Positions 9,714 through 17,909 of a stretch of DNA of 29,190 nucleotides are shown here, piece after piece. The notes below the pieces were generated by a model. It worked only from the letters and a program-made list of their open reading frames with translations. It was not told the DNA's origin and did no database searches. This DNA is from Pseudomonadota bacterium (GTDB lineage: Bacteria > Pseudomonadota > Gammaproteobacteria > Acidiferrobacterales > UBA6901), in contig JAJXUF010000034.1 in the NCBI GenBank assembly GCA_021783175.1, positions 1 through 29,190 of the forward strand, read 5' to 3'. The first letter of the stretch is position 1, and the number at the start of each line of letters is the position of its first letter. The translations under genes and the position numbers were made by a program.

Positions 9714-10649
9714 TTATTCACCCTGACCAATTTTTCCTTTTCCCCGACTTGCCGGGGTTTTGGACCGGGGACGCACGGCGCGGCGCGGTTCACCGCGATT
9801 CGGCTTCTCCTCGGTACCCTTCTCGCCTTCGTCCGGATCCGCCATGGTATCCGCAGCCTCCTGCATTAGGCTGGGCGCCGCTTTGCGCTTCGCCGCCACC
9901 TTCACCTTGGCCGGTTCCTCGGCAACTTCGACGAATTCCTCGTCGTCGCTCGGCATGGGTACGGTCACGGTCTTGCGACCTTCGATGATTGTGTCGGCCG
10001 CAGCCCGCGCATAGAGACGAATAGCGCGAATTGCATCGTCATTTCCCGGAATCACGTAGTCGACGCCGTCGGGTTTGCAGTTGGAGTCAACCACAGCGAC
10101 GACCGGGATATTCAGCTTATTGGCTTCGGATACCGCGATATACTCGTGCCCAACATCGATCACGAACAATGCGTCCGGCAGGCCGCCCATGTCTTTAATG
10201 CCGGCAAGACTGCGTTCGAGTTTGTCGCGTTCGCGCGTAAGCAGCAATGTTTCCTTCTTATTGAGCTTGTCGAACGTTCCATCCTGCTCCATGGCTTCCA
10301 GGGCTTTGAGCCGCTCAATGGACTTTTTGACAGTCTTGTAGTTTGTCAGCATGCCGCCGGTCCAGCGGTGATCAACAAACGGACTGCCGCAACGAGTGGC
10401 CTCTTCGCGGACGATTTCGCCGGCTTGGCGCTTGGTTCCGACAAAAAGGATCGTGCCCTTACCCGAAGCAAGCTTGCCGAGATAGTTCATTGCCTCATTA
10501 AACATGGGCAAGGTCTTCTCGAGATTGATAATATGCACTCTGTTGCGCTCGCCAAAGATATAGGGGCGCATCTTGGGGTGCCAGAAACGCGTCTGGTGGC
10601 CGAAGTGCACGCCGGCCTCCAGCATCTGGCGCATGGTTACATTACTCAT
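9714..10649 (-). CDS. rpsB: Small ribosomal subunit protein S2 with long C-terminal tail
   Basis: S2 binds the 30S platform-head junction late in assembly and helps recruit S1. The core matches the family over about residues 1-242: [60 protein letters not shown] and [13 protein letters not shown]. The start is the ATG at 10649 with GGAGA seven bases upstream; the frame stays open a further 35 codons upstream, but those lie in the leader. The product is 311 residues against 241 in E. coli. The last 69 are a low-complexity Lys/Arg/Glu/Pro/Ala tail, unlike the folded core. The gene begins the rpsB-tsf-pyrH-frr series. Confidence 0.96.
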   Translation of the reverse strand: MSNVTMRQMLEAGVHFGHQTRFWHPKMRPYIFGERNRVHIINLEKTLPMFNEAMNYLGKLASGKGTILFVGTKRQAGEIVREEATRCGSPFVDHRWTGGMLTNYKTVKKSIERLKALEAMEQDGTFDKLNKKETLLLTRERDKLERSLAGIKDMGGLPDALFVIDVGHEYIAVSEANKLNIPVVAVVDSNCKPDGVDYVIPGNDDAIRAIRLYARAAADTIIEGRKTVTVPMPSDDEEFVEVAEEPAKVKVAAKRKAAPSLMQEAADTMADPDEGEKGTEEKPNRGEPRRAVRPRSKTPASRGKGKIGQGE

Positions 10650-10852
10650 GGATTGTCTCCAGTTGGGTTTTTCCGCCGCGATCCCCGAACACCCAACTCC
10701 ATAGCCGGCACGCAGGGGAATCCCTCTGCGACCGGTCTTGCCGCCAAGCGGCATGGAGCACCCGGATGCCTGTAACGGACCACGTGTGTTTTGCCGGAAA
10801 GCGGTTCATTCTGACACCGGAAACCGGCCTCTTAACGCATAAAAAGCGCGTT
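10650..10852 (-). promoter_or_regulatory. Long rpsB leader, probable S2 autoregulatory region
   Basis: About 200 bases separate the predicted promoter from the rpsB ATG, with no convincing gene between. The leader folds locally: GTTGGGT/ACCCAAC (10662-10697) forms a 7-bp stem ending one base before the Shine-Dalgarno GGAGA, and GCCGC/GCGGC (10740-10752) forms another. In E. coli and relatives, S2 represses its own mRNA through a structured leader, so the same may apply here. Correspondence to the known S2 leader motif is inferred and was not aligned. Confidence 0.4.
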
Positions 10853-10882
10853 TTTATACCATAACATAGGGGGTATGGGCAA
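10853..10882 (-). promoter_or_regulatory. Putative sigma-70 promoter for the rpsB operon
   Basis: On the minus strand TTGCCC (10882-10877) is followed after 18 bp by TATAAA (10858-10853), close to the sigma-70 consensus. It is the best promoter-like pair in the 396-bp region between rpsB and the divergent map. The start site would fall inside a symmetric ATAAAAA-GCGCG-TTTTTAT element. Confidence 0.5.
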
Positions 10883-11045
10883 TGCATGCGAGGTTCTGGG
10901 CGGGACGCCCCTTCCCTGAGGGCCGCAACATCGCCATCGCCAGGCGGATAAAACCCATGTAGTTCCGTTTAAATTGAATGTAAAGTTGAGGCTTGGCGAG
11001 TGCCTTAGCAATTCCATCAACCATTAGCTCGAATTCACCTGGACC
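10883..11045. other. Upstream region of map, no gene seen
   Basis: This completes the divergent intergenic region between rpsB and map. It includes a small GGGCG-GGA-CGCCC hairpin near 10910 and an AT-richer stretch near 10965-10985. I found no strong promoter pair for map and no reading frame with a plausible start. Confidence 0.4.
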
Positions 11046-11813
11046 ATGGCTGTCACGATAAAAACCCCTGAAGAAGTACAGAAAATGCGCGTTGCGGGCC
11101 GGCTAGCGGCCGAAGTGCTCAAGATTGTCGCGCCACACGTGCAAGCCGGCGTCACAACCGGGGAACTCGACCGGATCTGCCACGATCACATTGTGAATAT
11201 CCAGCATGCCATACCGGCGCCCCTCAATTACCACGGTTTTCCGAAATCCATCTGTACTTCGGTGAATCAGCAAGTATGTCACGGCATCCCGGGTGACAAA
11301 ACTCTCAAGAAAGGCGATATCGTCAACATCGACGTCACCGTGATCAAAGACGGCTTTCACGGCGATACCAGCAAGATGTTCTTTGTCGGAGATCCGTCGA
11401 TTCAGGCGCGCCGCGTGACGCAGGTCAGTTACGAGTGCATGTGCAAAGGCATTGACATCGTGAAGCCCGGCGTGCGCCTGGGCGACATCGGACACGTAAT
11501 TCAACAGCACGCAGAAAAGAACAATTGTTCGGTAGTGCGTGAATACTGCGGCCACGGCATCGGCCGCCAGTTCCATGAGGACCCGCAGGTGCTTCACTAC
11601 GGCAAGCCCGGCACTGGCCTGGAACTCGTAGCTGGCATGACGATCACCATTGAACCGATGATCAATGCGGGGAAAAAAGAGGTCAGACTGCTCCCGGACA
11701 ACTGGACAGTGGTTACCCGTGACCACAGCCTTTCCGCACAATGGGAACACACTGTCCTGGTGACGGAAACAGGTCATGAGGTGCTTACCGTTCTGCCAGG
11801 CGACGAGCCCTAA
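11046..11813 (+). CDS. map: Type I methionine aminopeptidase
   Basis: Removes the N-terminal Met from nascent proteins whose second residue is small. The 255-residue product shows the complete dinuclear metal site of the pita-bread fold: D96 (VNIDVTV), D107 (HGDTSKMF), H170 (CGHGIGRQFHEDP), E203 (TIEPMIN) and E234 (WEHTVLVT). The loop GFPKSICTSVNQQVCHGIP is typical of bacterial MetAP type Ia, and there is no N-terminal zinc-finger extension. The Shine-Dalgarno is weak (CTGGACC before the ATG). It is divergent from rpsB and precedes glnD, the usual proteobacterial neighbourhood. Confidence 0.97.
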   Translation: MAVTIKTPEEVQKMRVAGRLAAEVLKIVAPHVQAGVTTGELDRICHDHIVNIQHAIPAPLNYHGFPKSICTSVNQQVCHGIPGDKTLKKGDIVNIDVTVIKDGFHGDTSKMFFVGDPSIQARRVTQVSYECMCKGIDIVKPGVRLGDIGHVIQQHAEKNNCSVVREYCGHGIGRQFHEDPQVLHYGKPGTGLELVAGMTITIEPMINAGKKEVRLLPDNWTVVTRDHSLSAQWEHTVLVTETGHEVLTVLPGDEP

Positions 11814-11893
11814 CGCCATGACCCGGGTTGTCCGGACAGCTCTCTTGGCGCTGGTCGACACCACACGCAATTTGCTATGTGCAGGTAGCCAGC

Positions 11894-14632
11894 TTGTCCG
11901 TCCATAAGGCAGACATATTCGATACCCGACGCTTCGATGCGGACCTCGCCGCCGTGACGGATGGAGGGCACGGTCCGCGCACTCAGCCAGCGACGCTTGC
12001 TCTTTTTCGCGCTGCGCTGCGTTCCGGACGCGCGGCATTGAAAGAGAAATTCCTCGATGGCGGGCCGGTTCAGGACATCATCAGTCTGCATGCCTGGCTG
12101 GTTGATCAACTTCTCCATCGCGCCTGGGACTTGCACCAGGGCCTGGCGGGCGACTGCGGCAAACTCGCACTGGCCGCCGTCGGTGGATATGGCCGCGGCG
12201 AGCTCTATCCAGCCTCCGATGTCGACCTGTTACTCCTGATCGAAAAGACCAGCAACACCCGACTGCGCGAATTCGTGCAGCCTCTGCTCAGCTTCCTGTG
12301 GGACATGGGGCTTGAGGTTGGACACAGCGTGCGCACGCTTAAGGATTGCGTGCGCGAATCGCGCAAGGACATCACGGTGGCGACCAACATGATGGAGGCA
12401 CGCCTGCTGGCGGGCGAGGCAGCGCTCCTCGACTCGATGCAGGCGATGACAGCCCCGCCCAAGGTCTGGCCGAGCAAAAAGTTCTTTGCTGCCAAATGGC
12501 AAGAACAGATCGATCGACACCATCATTTCGATGATACGGCCTACAACCTCGAACCGAACATCAAGGAAAGTCCGGGCGGACTGCGCGACATCCAGATGAT
12601 TGCATGGGTCACCCAGCGGCATTTCGGTAGCGCCACGCTGCATGACCTGGTTTCTCTCGAGTTTCTGAGCGAAGCCGAATTTCGCACACTCTCTCGCGGA
12701 CAGCACCTGCTGTCCCAGCTGCGCTGCGGGCTTCATTATCTGGCCGGTCACCGCGAGGACCGACTCCTGTTCGACCATCAGCGCGCCCTGGCCGCGCAGA
12801 TGGGTTACGTCGACAAGCCCGGCAGCCTTGCGGTCGAGCAGTTCATGAAGAACTACTACCGCACCGTCAAGGAGCTGGCGCTACTCAACGAAATCCTGCT
12901 GCAGCACTTTCAGGAGGCAATACTCAGTCGGGGTCGCACCCGCGTGCGCCGCATAAACCGTCGCTTTCAGTCGCGCGATGCGTTTCTTGAGGTAACGCGC
13001 AAGAATGTATTCGAGCGGACTCCATTCGCCATGCTCGAACTGTTTCTCGTGCTTGAGCTCCATTCGGAGCTCAAGGGTGTCCGCGCCCAGACCATCCGCC
13101 TGCTGCGCGAGAATCTGCAGCACATCGACGACAAGTTCCGTCGGGACATCGGCTGTCGCAGTTTATTCATGGAGATCATGCGCCAGCCTCAGGGCATCAC
13201 CCATGCGCTGCGGCGCATGAATGCTTACGGCGTGCTCGGTGCCTATATTCCTGCGTTCGGCAAGATCGTAGGTCAGATGCAACATGATCTTTTCCACGTC
13301 TATACGGTCGATGAACACACGCTTTTCGTTGTCCGCAATCTGCGCCGATTCACCGTGCCCGAGTTCCGCCACGAGTTCCCTCTCGCCAGCCACCTTATTC
13401 AGCATGTGGTAAAACCTGAGCGCCTCTATCTGGCGGGTCTGTTTCACGACATTGCCAAGGGTCGCGGCGGGGACCACTCAACGCTCGGCGAACAGGACGC
13501 GCGCGCATTCTGCGAACTCCATAGCCTCAGCGAATACGATACGCGCTTTGTGACCTGGCTGGTCCGAAACCATCTCATCATGTCTTGGACCGCCCAGCGT
13601 CAAGACATCATGGACCCCGCAGTTATTCTGGATTTCGCACAGAAGGTTGGCGATCAGGAGCATTTGGACAACCTCTATCTGCTGACGGTCGCGGACATGC
13701 GCGGCACCAGCCCCAAGGTGTGGAACGTATGGAAGGATCGGCTGCTTTCGCAGCTGCACGCAGCCACGACGCGGGTCTTGCGTCGCGGATTCGGCAAGCC
13801 CATTGACATCGAGGAGCGCATTGGCGATCTGCAGCAGGAAGTGCTACATATCCTGGCCGGCAAGAACGTTGACGCAAATCTCGTGCGCGAGCACTGGGCG
13901 CGTATGGACAACGATTATTTCTTGCGCCACGATGCTGAAGCTCTGGCATGGCATGCGCAGAAGATCAGCACTACCAACGTAGCGGAACTGCCGCTTGTCG
14001 CCGCGCGCTACCATCCCGGTGCCGGTGGCACGGATTTTCTGGTATTCACGCCAGATCGTGACGATCTGTTCGCGGTGATCACGGGCGGCTTCGACCGCCT
14101 CAACCTTTCCATCATGGACGCCCGCATCCATACCACCGGATTTGGCTTTGCGCTCGACACCTTTGTCGCGCTGGATCACGCCGGAAACCCCGTGACGCAT
14201 GCTGCCCAGCTTGCAGACCTGGAGGCCGCTTTGCGCGCACAACTGCTCGCACCACAACCAGGTCGCGACGTAAAAGGAGCGCAACTGCCGCGTGTTCTGC
14301 GCCACTTCCCGATTGCAACCAGAGTTGGCTTCAGCATTGCACCAAACGGGCAGCAGACAATGATGGAAGTCGTCGCTCAGGACCGCCCCGGCCTGCTCTA
14401 TCAGGTAGCGCTGGCTCTGCAGGAGTGTCGTGCGAGGCTGGTAACCGCAAAAGTCGCCACCTATGGTGAACGCGCGGAAGACATCTTCTATATCAGCGAT
14501 CGCGAGGGGCAACCGATCGCCCCTGGTGAGCGACAGGCATGTCTGGAGGACGGCATCAAGCAGCGTCTCGACCAGGTCGTTCTTGCCCCGGACAGCACTG
14601 CAAAGGCCGACGGCAAGGTTGTCGAGTTCTAA
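11894..14632 (+). CDS. glnD: Bifunctional PII uridylyltransferase/uridylyl-removing enzyme GlnD
   Basis: Primary glutamine sensor: uridylylates PII when glutamine is low and removes UMP when it is high, controlling GlnE, NtrBC and, through PII, AmtB. Domains in order: nucleotidyltransferase with GGYGRGELYP followed by SDVDLLLL (about residues 97-115), the GlnD-specific helical region (TRVRRINRRFQSRD), HD phosphohydrolase with LFHDIAKGRGGDHS (about 515-528), and two C-terminal ACT domains (about 714-790 and 823-890; the second contains DRPGLLYQVALALQE). The frame is open from a TTG at 11828. I prefer the TTG at 11894, which has AGGTAG upstream and gives an N-terminus of about the length I recall for Pseudomonas GlnD. 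A GTG at 11879 is another option. Predicted length is 912 residues. Confidence 0.95.
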   Translation: MSVHKADIFDTRRFDADLAAVTDGGHGPRTQPATLALFRAALRSGRAALKEKFLDGGPVQDIISLHAWLVDQLLHRAWDLHQGLAGDCGKLALAAVGGYGRGELYPASDVDLLLLIEKTSNTRLREFVQPLLSFLWDMGLEVGHSVRTLKDCVRESRKDITVATNMMEARLLAGEAALLDSMQAMTAPPKVWPSKKFFAAKWQEQIDRHHHFDDTAYNLEPNIKESPGGLRDIQMIAWVTQRHFGSATLHDLVSLEFLSEAEFRTLSRGQHLLSQLRCGLHYLAGHREDRLLFDHQRALAAQMGYVDKPGSLAVEQFMKNYYRTVKELALLNEILLQHFQEAILSRGRTRVRRINRRFQSRDAFLEVTRKNVFERTPFAMLELFLVLELHSELKGVRAQTIRLLRENLQHIDDKFRRDIGCRSLFMEIMRQPQGITHALRRMNAYGVLGAYIPAFGKIVGQMQHDLFHVYTVDEHTLFVVRNLRRFTVPEFRHEFPLASHLIQHVVKPERLYLAGLFHDIAKGRGGDHSTLGEQDARAFCELHSLSEYDTRFVTWLVRNHLIMSWTAQRQDIMDPAVILDFAQKVGDQEHLDNLYLLTVADMRGTSPKVWNVWKDRLLSQLHAATTRVLRRGFGKPIDIEERIGDLQQEVLHILAGKNVDANLVREHWARMDNDYFLRHDAEALAWHAQKISTTNVAELPLVAARYHPGAGGTDFLVFTPDRDDLFAVITGGFDRLNLSIMDARIHTTGFGFALDTFVALDHAGNPVTHAAQLADLEAALRAQLLAPQPGRDVKGAQLPRVLRHFPIATRVGFSIAPNGQQTMMEVVAQDRPGLLYQVALALQECRARLVTAKVATYGERAEDIFYISDREGQPIAPGERQACLEDGIKQRLDQVVLAPDSTAKADGKVVEF

Positions 14633-14652
14633 CCCGCTGAAGCCGCCGGCGA

Positions 14653-16023
14653 TCAGGCGTTGAGCGCGCTGTTGCGCCGTGAATAGCCAAAGTAAACGAC
14701 CAGGCCTATTACAAGCCAGATGCCGAAACGCAGCCACGTCACTTCCGGCAGACTTGCCATTAGATAGAGACAGAACACTATTCCGAGAATCGGAATGAGC
14801 GGGCTCCAGGGAGTGCGAAACGGGCGACTCAGGTCCGGCCGGGTATAACGCAAGCTGATAACACCGGCGCAGACCAGCACGAAAGCGGCAAGCGTACCTA
14901 TATTCACAAGTTTCGCCACCTCGCCGATCGGCGTGAACCCGGCAACCGCCGCCATCACGACTCCACTGACAAGTATCACGCGAATCGGCGTATGCGTGCG
15001 CGCATTGACGGTGGAAAACACTGGCGGCAGCAACCCGTCGCGCGACATGGATAGGAATATGCGCGTCAGTCCATAGTAAAGCACCAGCATCACCGTCGTC
15101 AGCCCGGCAATGGCACCGGCCGCGACGACTGCCGATGCCCAACGATACCCCAGTCGCAGCATGGATTCGGCGACCGGCGATGCCACGTTCAATGTGCCGT
15201 AGGGGACGATACCGGTAAGCAGACCGGCAACGACCATGTAGATCACGGTACATACCGCCAGAGACGCCAGAATGCCGATAGGCAGATCACGCGGCGGGTT
15301 GATCGCCTCCTCCGCCGCTGTCGATACGGCGTCAAAACCTATATAGGCGAAGAATATCAAGGCGGCCCCGCCCATGACGCCCCGCCATCCAAAAGGCATG
15401 AACGGGTGCCAGTTAGCCGGATGCACATTAGCCGCTGCAACTGCGATGAATGTCACTATCGCTATCAGTTTGACCAGCACCATCACCGCATTGAAGCGCG
15501 CGCTTTGGCGCACGCCAATGGCCAGAAGCACGCTCAGCAAAAGAACAATAAGTGCTGCCGGAAGGTTGATCAATCCTCCGTCTACAGGCACATGCAATAA
15601 TTGCTGCGGTAAGTGCAACCCTGCAGCGTTTAACGCATTGTTTGCGTAGCCGGACCAGCCGATCGCGACCGTTGAGACCGACAATCCGTACTCGAGAATC
15701 AGGTCCCAACCGATGATCCATGCGATGAATTCGCCGAGCCCTGCATAGGCATAGCCGTAGGCGCTGCCGCAACCGCCGATGCTAGAGGCAAGCTCTGCAT
15801 AAGCCAAAGCTGAAAATGCGCAGGCAAAACCCGACACAACAAATGACAATACGATTGCCGGACCGGCCGCTGTCGCAGCGGCAATTCCAGTAAGTACGAA
15901 TATGCCAGCGCCAATGATGGCGCCGATGCCTAGCAGGGTCAGGTCAAACGCGGTCAGACACCGGCGCAATCCGGTATCCGCGTAAAGATCAGCGTTGATG
16001 GGCTTGGTGCGAAACAAACTCAT
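14653..16023 (-). CDS. APC-family amino acid permease (cationic amino acid transporter type)
   Basis: Inner-membrane secondary transporter of 456 residues with 12 or so hydrophobic helices. The N-terminal half has the APC fingerprints LTLLGIGAIIGAGIFVLTG, the consensus region around FACAFSALAYAELASSIG, and FFAYIGFDAVSTAAEEAINP with RDLPIGI, which fits the CAT/YfnA-like subgroup. The exact substrate cannot be read from the sequence. The ATG has a strong GGGGGAG seven bases upstream and a promoter-like pair at 16051-16080. It converges on glnD with only 20 bp between stops and no clear terminator there. It is 102 bp downstream of amiC but probably transcribed on its own. Confidence 0.9.
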   Translation of the reverse strand: MSLFRTKPINADLYADTGLRRCLTAFDLTLLGIGAIIGAGIFVLTGIAAATAAGPAIVLSFVVSGFACAFSALAYAELASSIGGCGSAYGYAYAGLGEFIAWIIGWDLILEYGLSVSTVAIGWSGYANNALNAAGLHLPQQLLHVPVDGGLINLPAALIVLLLSVLLAIGVRQSARFNAVMVLVKLIAIVTFIAVAAANVHPANWHPFMPFGWRGVMGGAALIFFAYIGFDAVSTAAEEAINPPRDLPIGILASLAVCTVIYMVVAGLLTGIVPYGTLNVASPVAESMLRLGYRWASAVVAAGAIAGLTTVMLVLYYGLTRIFLSMSRDGLLPPVFSTVNARTHTPIRVILVSGVVMAAVAGFTPIGEVAKLVNIGTLAAFVLVCAGVISLRYTRPDLSRPFRTPWSPLIPILGIVFCLYLMASLPEVTWLRFGIWLVIGLVVYFGYSRRNSALNA

Positions 16024-16050
16024 GCGGGACTCCCCCTCTTTAGATCTGTC

Positions 16051-16080
16051 ATTATTCTGTCAAACAAAGCAATCTGTCAC
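16051..16080 (-). promoter_or_regulatory. Putative sigma-70 promoter for the permease
   Basis: On the minus strand GTGACA (16080-16075) is followed after 18 bp by AATAAT (16056-16051), each one base from consensus. The predicted start lies about 20 bases upstream of the ATG at 16023, enough for the GGGGGAG ribosome site. Confidence 0.5.
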
Positions 16081-16125
16081 AGCATCCGGTAAACGTCCAA
16101 TCGGCCCGATCCAGGAACGAGAGAC

Positions 16126-17457
16126 TCAACTGTTTCCGCCGGGCGCCGGAATGCGCAACCTAAGCCCCACAGGAAGGCTGCTACTTTGCAGATTATTGGT
16201 GGCGCGCAACGCCTCTACTTGAACGTCATGTGCGCGCGCAATGGCAGTCAGCGTGTCACCCGGGCGGACGATGTAGTCCTCGTGCGTGGCGCTGGCATGC
16301 GCGGTGTTCAATGGCACGCCACGGCGTGCGAGCAGCCATGGCTCGGCGCGCTTCAAGCCAGCGTAGATTCCGCGTGCCATTTCCTCCTGGAATTTTTTGC
16401 TACGCAGCTTGCGTTCGTCCGACGGATTGGAAATAAACGCAGTTTCGATCAATACCGAAGGAACCGGGGATTTGAGCACAACGAACCCTGCCTGTGCGAC
16501 ACTGTCGGTGTGCAATGGTGCGACTCTGCGTAGCGAGGGCAGCATGTCATCTCCCAACTCCAGGCTGTCGCTAATGGTGGCAGACTTGGTCAGATCCCCA
16601 AGCACCCGGCCGACGTCGTTATCAACGTTATCCAGATTCACCCCGCCGATCCAATCGGATGCGTTTTCATCGTCGGCCAGCGCCTTGGCCAGGGCGGTTG
16701 TGGCGCCCTTCTCGGACAATGCATACACAGAGGACCCGTGAGCATGATTGCCGCGTCCGGGCATGGAATCGGCATGAATCGAGATGAATACATCTGCCCC
16801 TCTGGCCAAGCGGCGGCGCTCCTTCAAGGGAACATAGTAGTCACCGGAGCGCGTCATGATCGCCTTCATGGTCGGATCGGCGTCGACCAGTTTTTTGAGA
16901 TCAAGTCCGATCGCGAGGACAACGTCCTTCTCGCGCGTGTGAAAGAGATGGCCGATCGCGCCCGGATCTTCGCCTCCATGCCCGGGATCAATCGCAACTA
17001 TCAAATCGCGCGAGTCCCGTGGCACCGGCTGCGCCTCAAGCTTGGCAGAGGCCTGCGCTGCCTTGATGTCATATAGATCGATGACCAGACGATTTCCGTA
17101 TTCACCGGCTGGTTTGAGCATGAAGGTGCGGGGCTGGGTCGCCTTCCTGAGGTCAATCACAATGCGTACAGAATTGGCGCCGCGATCGCTGCTGCGCAAG
17201 TCGGCGATGAGCGGGTTCCCCGCGGGAAGCAACGGCAACGGCTTGGAAAGGCGGGCATTATCGAGGTCGACAACCACCCGGTTGGGCTTCTTCAAGGTGA
17301 ACAATCGATATTGGGCCGGCGCGCTCAAGTCAAACACGAGGCGCGTGTAGTCGGGAGCCGGCCACATTCGCAAGTTCTCGACGGAAACATCGCCAGCGCG
17401 CCCTGCGAGGGGAAACAACAGGACAATCAGCAGAAGGAAAACGCGCGCCGGTCTCAT
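16126..17457 (-). CDS. amiC: N-acetylmuramoyl-L-alanine amidase AmiC with AMIN and LysM domains
   Basis: Periplasmic amidase that cuts the lactyl-peptide bond of peptidoglycan during septum splitting. The 443 residues comprise a Sec signal peptide (about 1-21, LLLIVLLFPLAGRA), an AMIN septum-targeting domain (about 25-130), the Amidase_3 zinc domain (about 152-370) and one C-terminal LysM (about 394-439, DYIVRPGDTLTAIARAH). Zinc and catalytic residues are H160 (IDPGHGGEDPGA), E175 (REKDVV), H228 (ISIHADS) and E338 (LIETAFISNP). Amidase_3 enzymes usually need EnvC/NlpD-type activators, not seen here. The ATG overlaps the tsaE stop by four bases (ATGA). Confidence 0.95.
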   Translation of the reverse strand: MRPARVFLLLIVLLFPLAGRAGDVSVENLRMWPAPDYTRLVFDLSAPAQYRLFTLKKPNRVVVDLDNARLSKPLPLLPAGNPLIADLRSSDRGANSVRIVIDLRKATQPRTFMLKPAGEYGNRLVIDLYDIKAAQASAKLEAQPVPRDSRDLIVAIDPGHGGEDPGAIGHLFHTREKDVVLAIGLDLKKLVDADPTMKAIMTRSGDYYVPLKERRRLARGADVFISIHADSMPGRGNHAHGSSVYALSEKGATTALAKALADDENASDWIGGVNLDNVDNDVGRVLGDLTKSATISDSLELGDDMLPSLRRVAPLHTDSVAQAGFVVLKSPVPSVLIETAFISNPSDERKLRSKKFQEEMARGIYAGLKRAEPWLLARRGVPLNTAHASATHEDYIVRPGDTLTAIARAHDVQVEALRATNNLQSSSLPVGLRLRIPAPGGNS

Positions 17458-17909
17458 CTCAGACCGCCCAATAGCACTGCTCCGTTGTCGGTATGGGATA
17501 CCAGTCGCACGGTGCGCCCATGATCAACCCTGTCGATTAAAACGTCAACATCCGGCTGCGGCAGGATACCCTCCCCGCGTTCCGGCCACTCGACGATGCA
17601 GATACCTTCCTCTTGAAGATAATCACGGATGCCAAGAAATTCCAGTTCTTCCGGGTCGCGCATGCGATAGAGGTCGAAGTGAAACACCTGCGCCTGCGCA
17701 ATTTGGTAGGGTTCCACGAGGGTGAAAGTGGGGCTTTTCACCGACCCAGTGTACCCGAGAGCACGCAGCATCCCGCGCACAAATGTAGTTTTGCCAGCGC
17801 CAAGCTCCCCGTGCAGAAAAATGACCTCCCCGGCGCGTAGGCCGTTGGCAAGCATGCCGCCCAACGCTTCCATGGCGGATGCATCAGCGACTTCGCGCGT
17901 GAGCGTCAT
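17454..17909 (-). CDS. tsaE: tRNA threonylcarbamoyladenosine biosynthesis ATPase TsaE
   Basis: P-loop ATPase that works with TsaB and TsaD to install t6A at position 37 of ANN-decoding tRNAs. The 151-residue product has the Walker A motif GELGAGKT (residues 34-41), then SPTFTLVEPY, FHFDLYRM, PEELEFLGIRDY and IVEWPERG, all family landmarks. Length is typical. It is linked by ATGA overlaps to nnrE/D upstream and amiC downstream, the order seen in many proteobacteria (yjeF-yjeE-amiB in E. coli). Confidence 0.96.
   Translation of the reverse strand: MTLTREVADASAMEALGGMLANGLRAGEVIFLHGELGAGKTTFVRGMLRALGYTGSVKSPTFTLVEPYQIAQAQVFHFDLYRMRDPEELEFLGIRDYLQEEGICIVEWPERGEGILPQPDVDVLIDRVDHGRTVRLVSHTDNGAVLLGGLR

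Noticed and set aside
11103..12038. 311-codon minus-strand frame opposite map and glnD
   Set aside because: It lies antisense to the map active-site codons and has no recognisable domain; a by-product of GC-rich codon usage.
13844..15253. 469-codon minus-strand frame across glnD and the permease
   Set aside because: It is antisense to the GlnD ACT domains and out of frame with the permease; both real genes have complete motifs.
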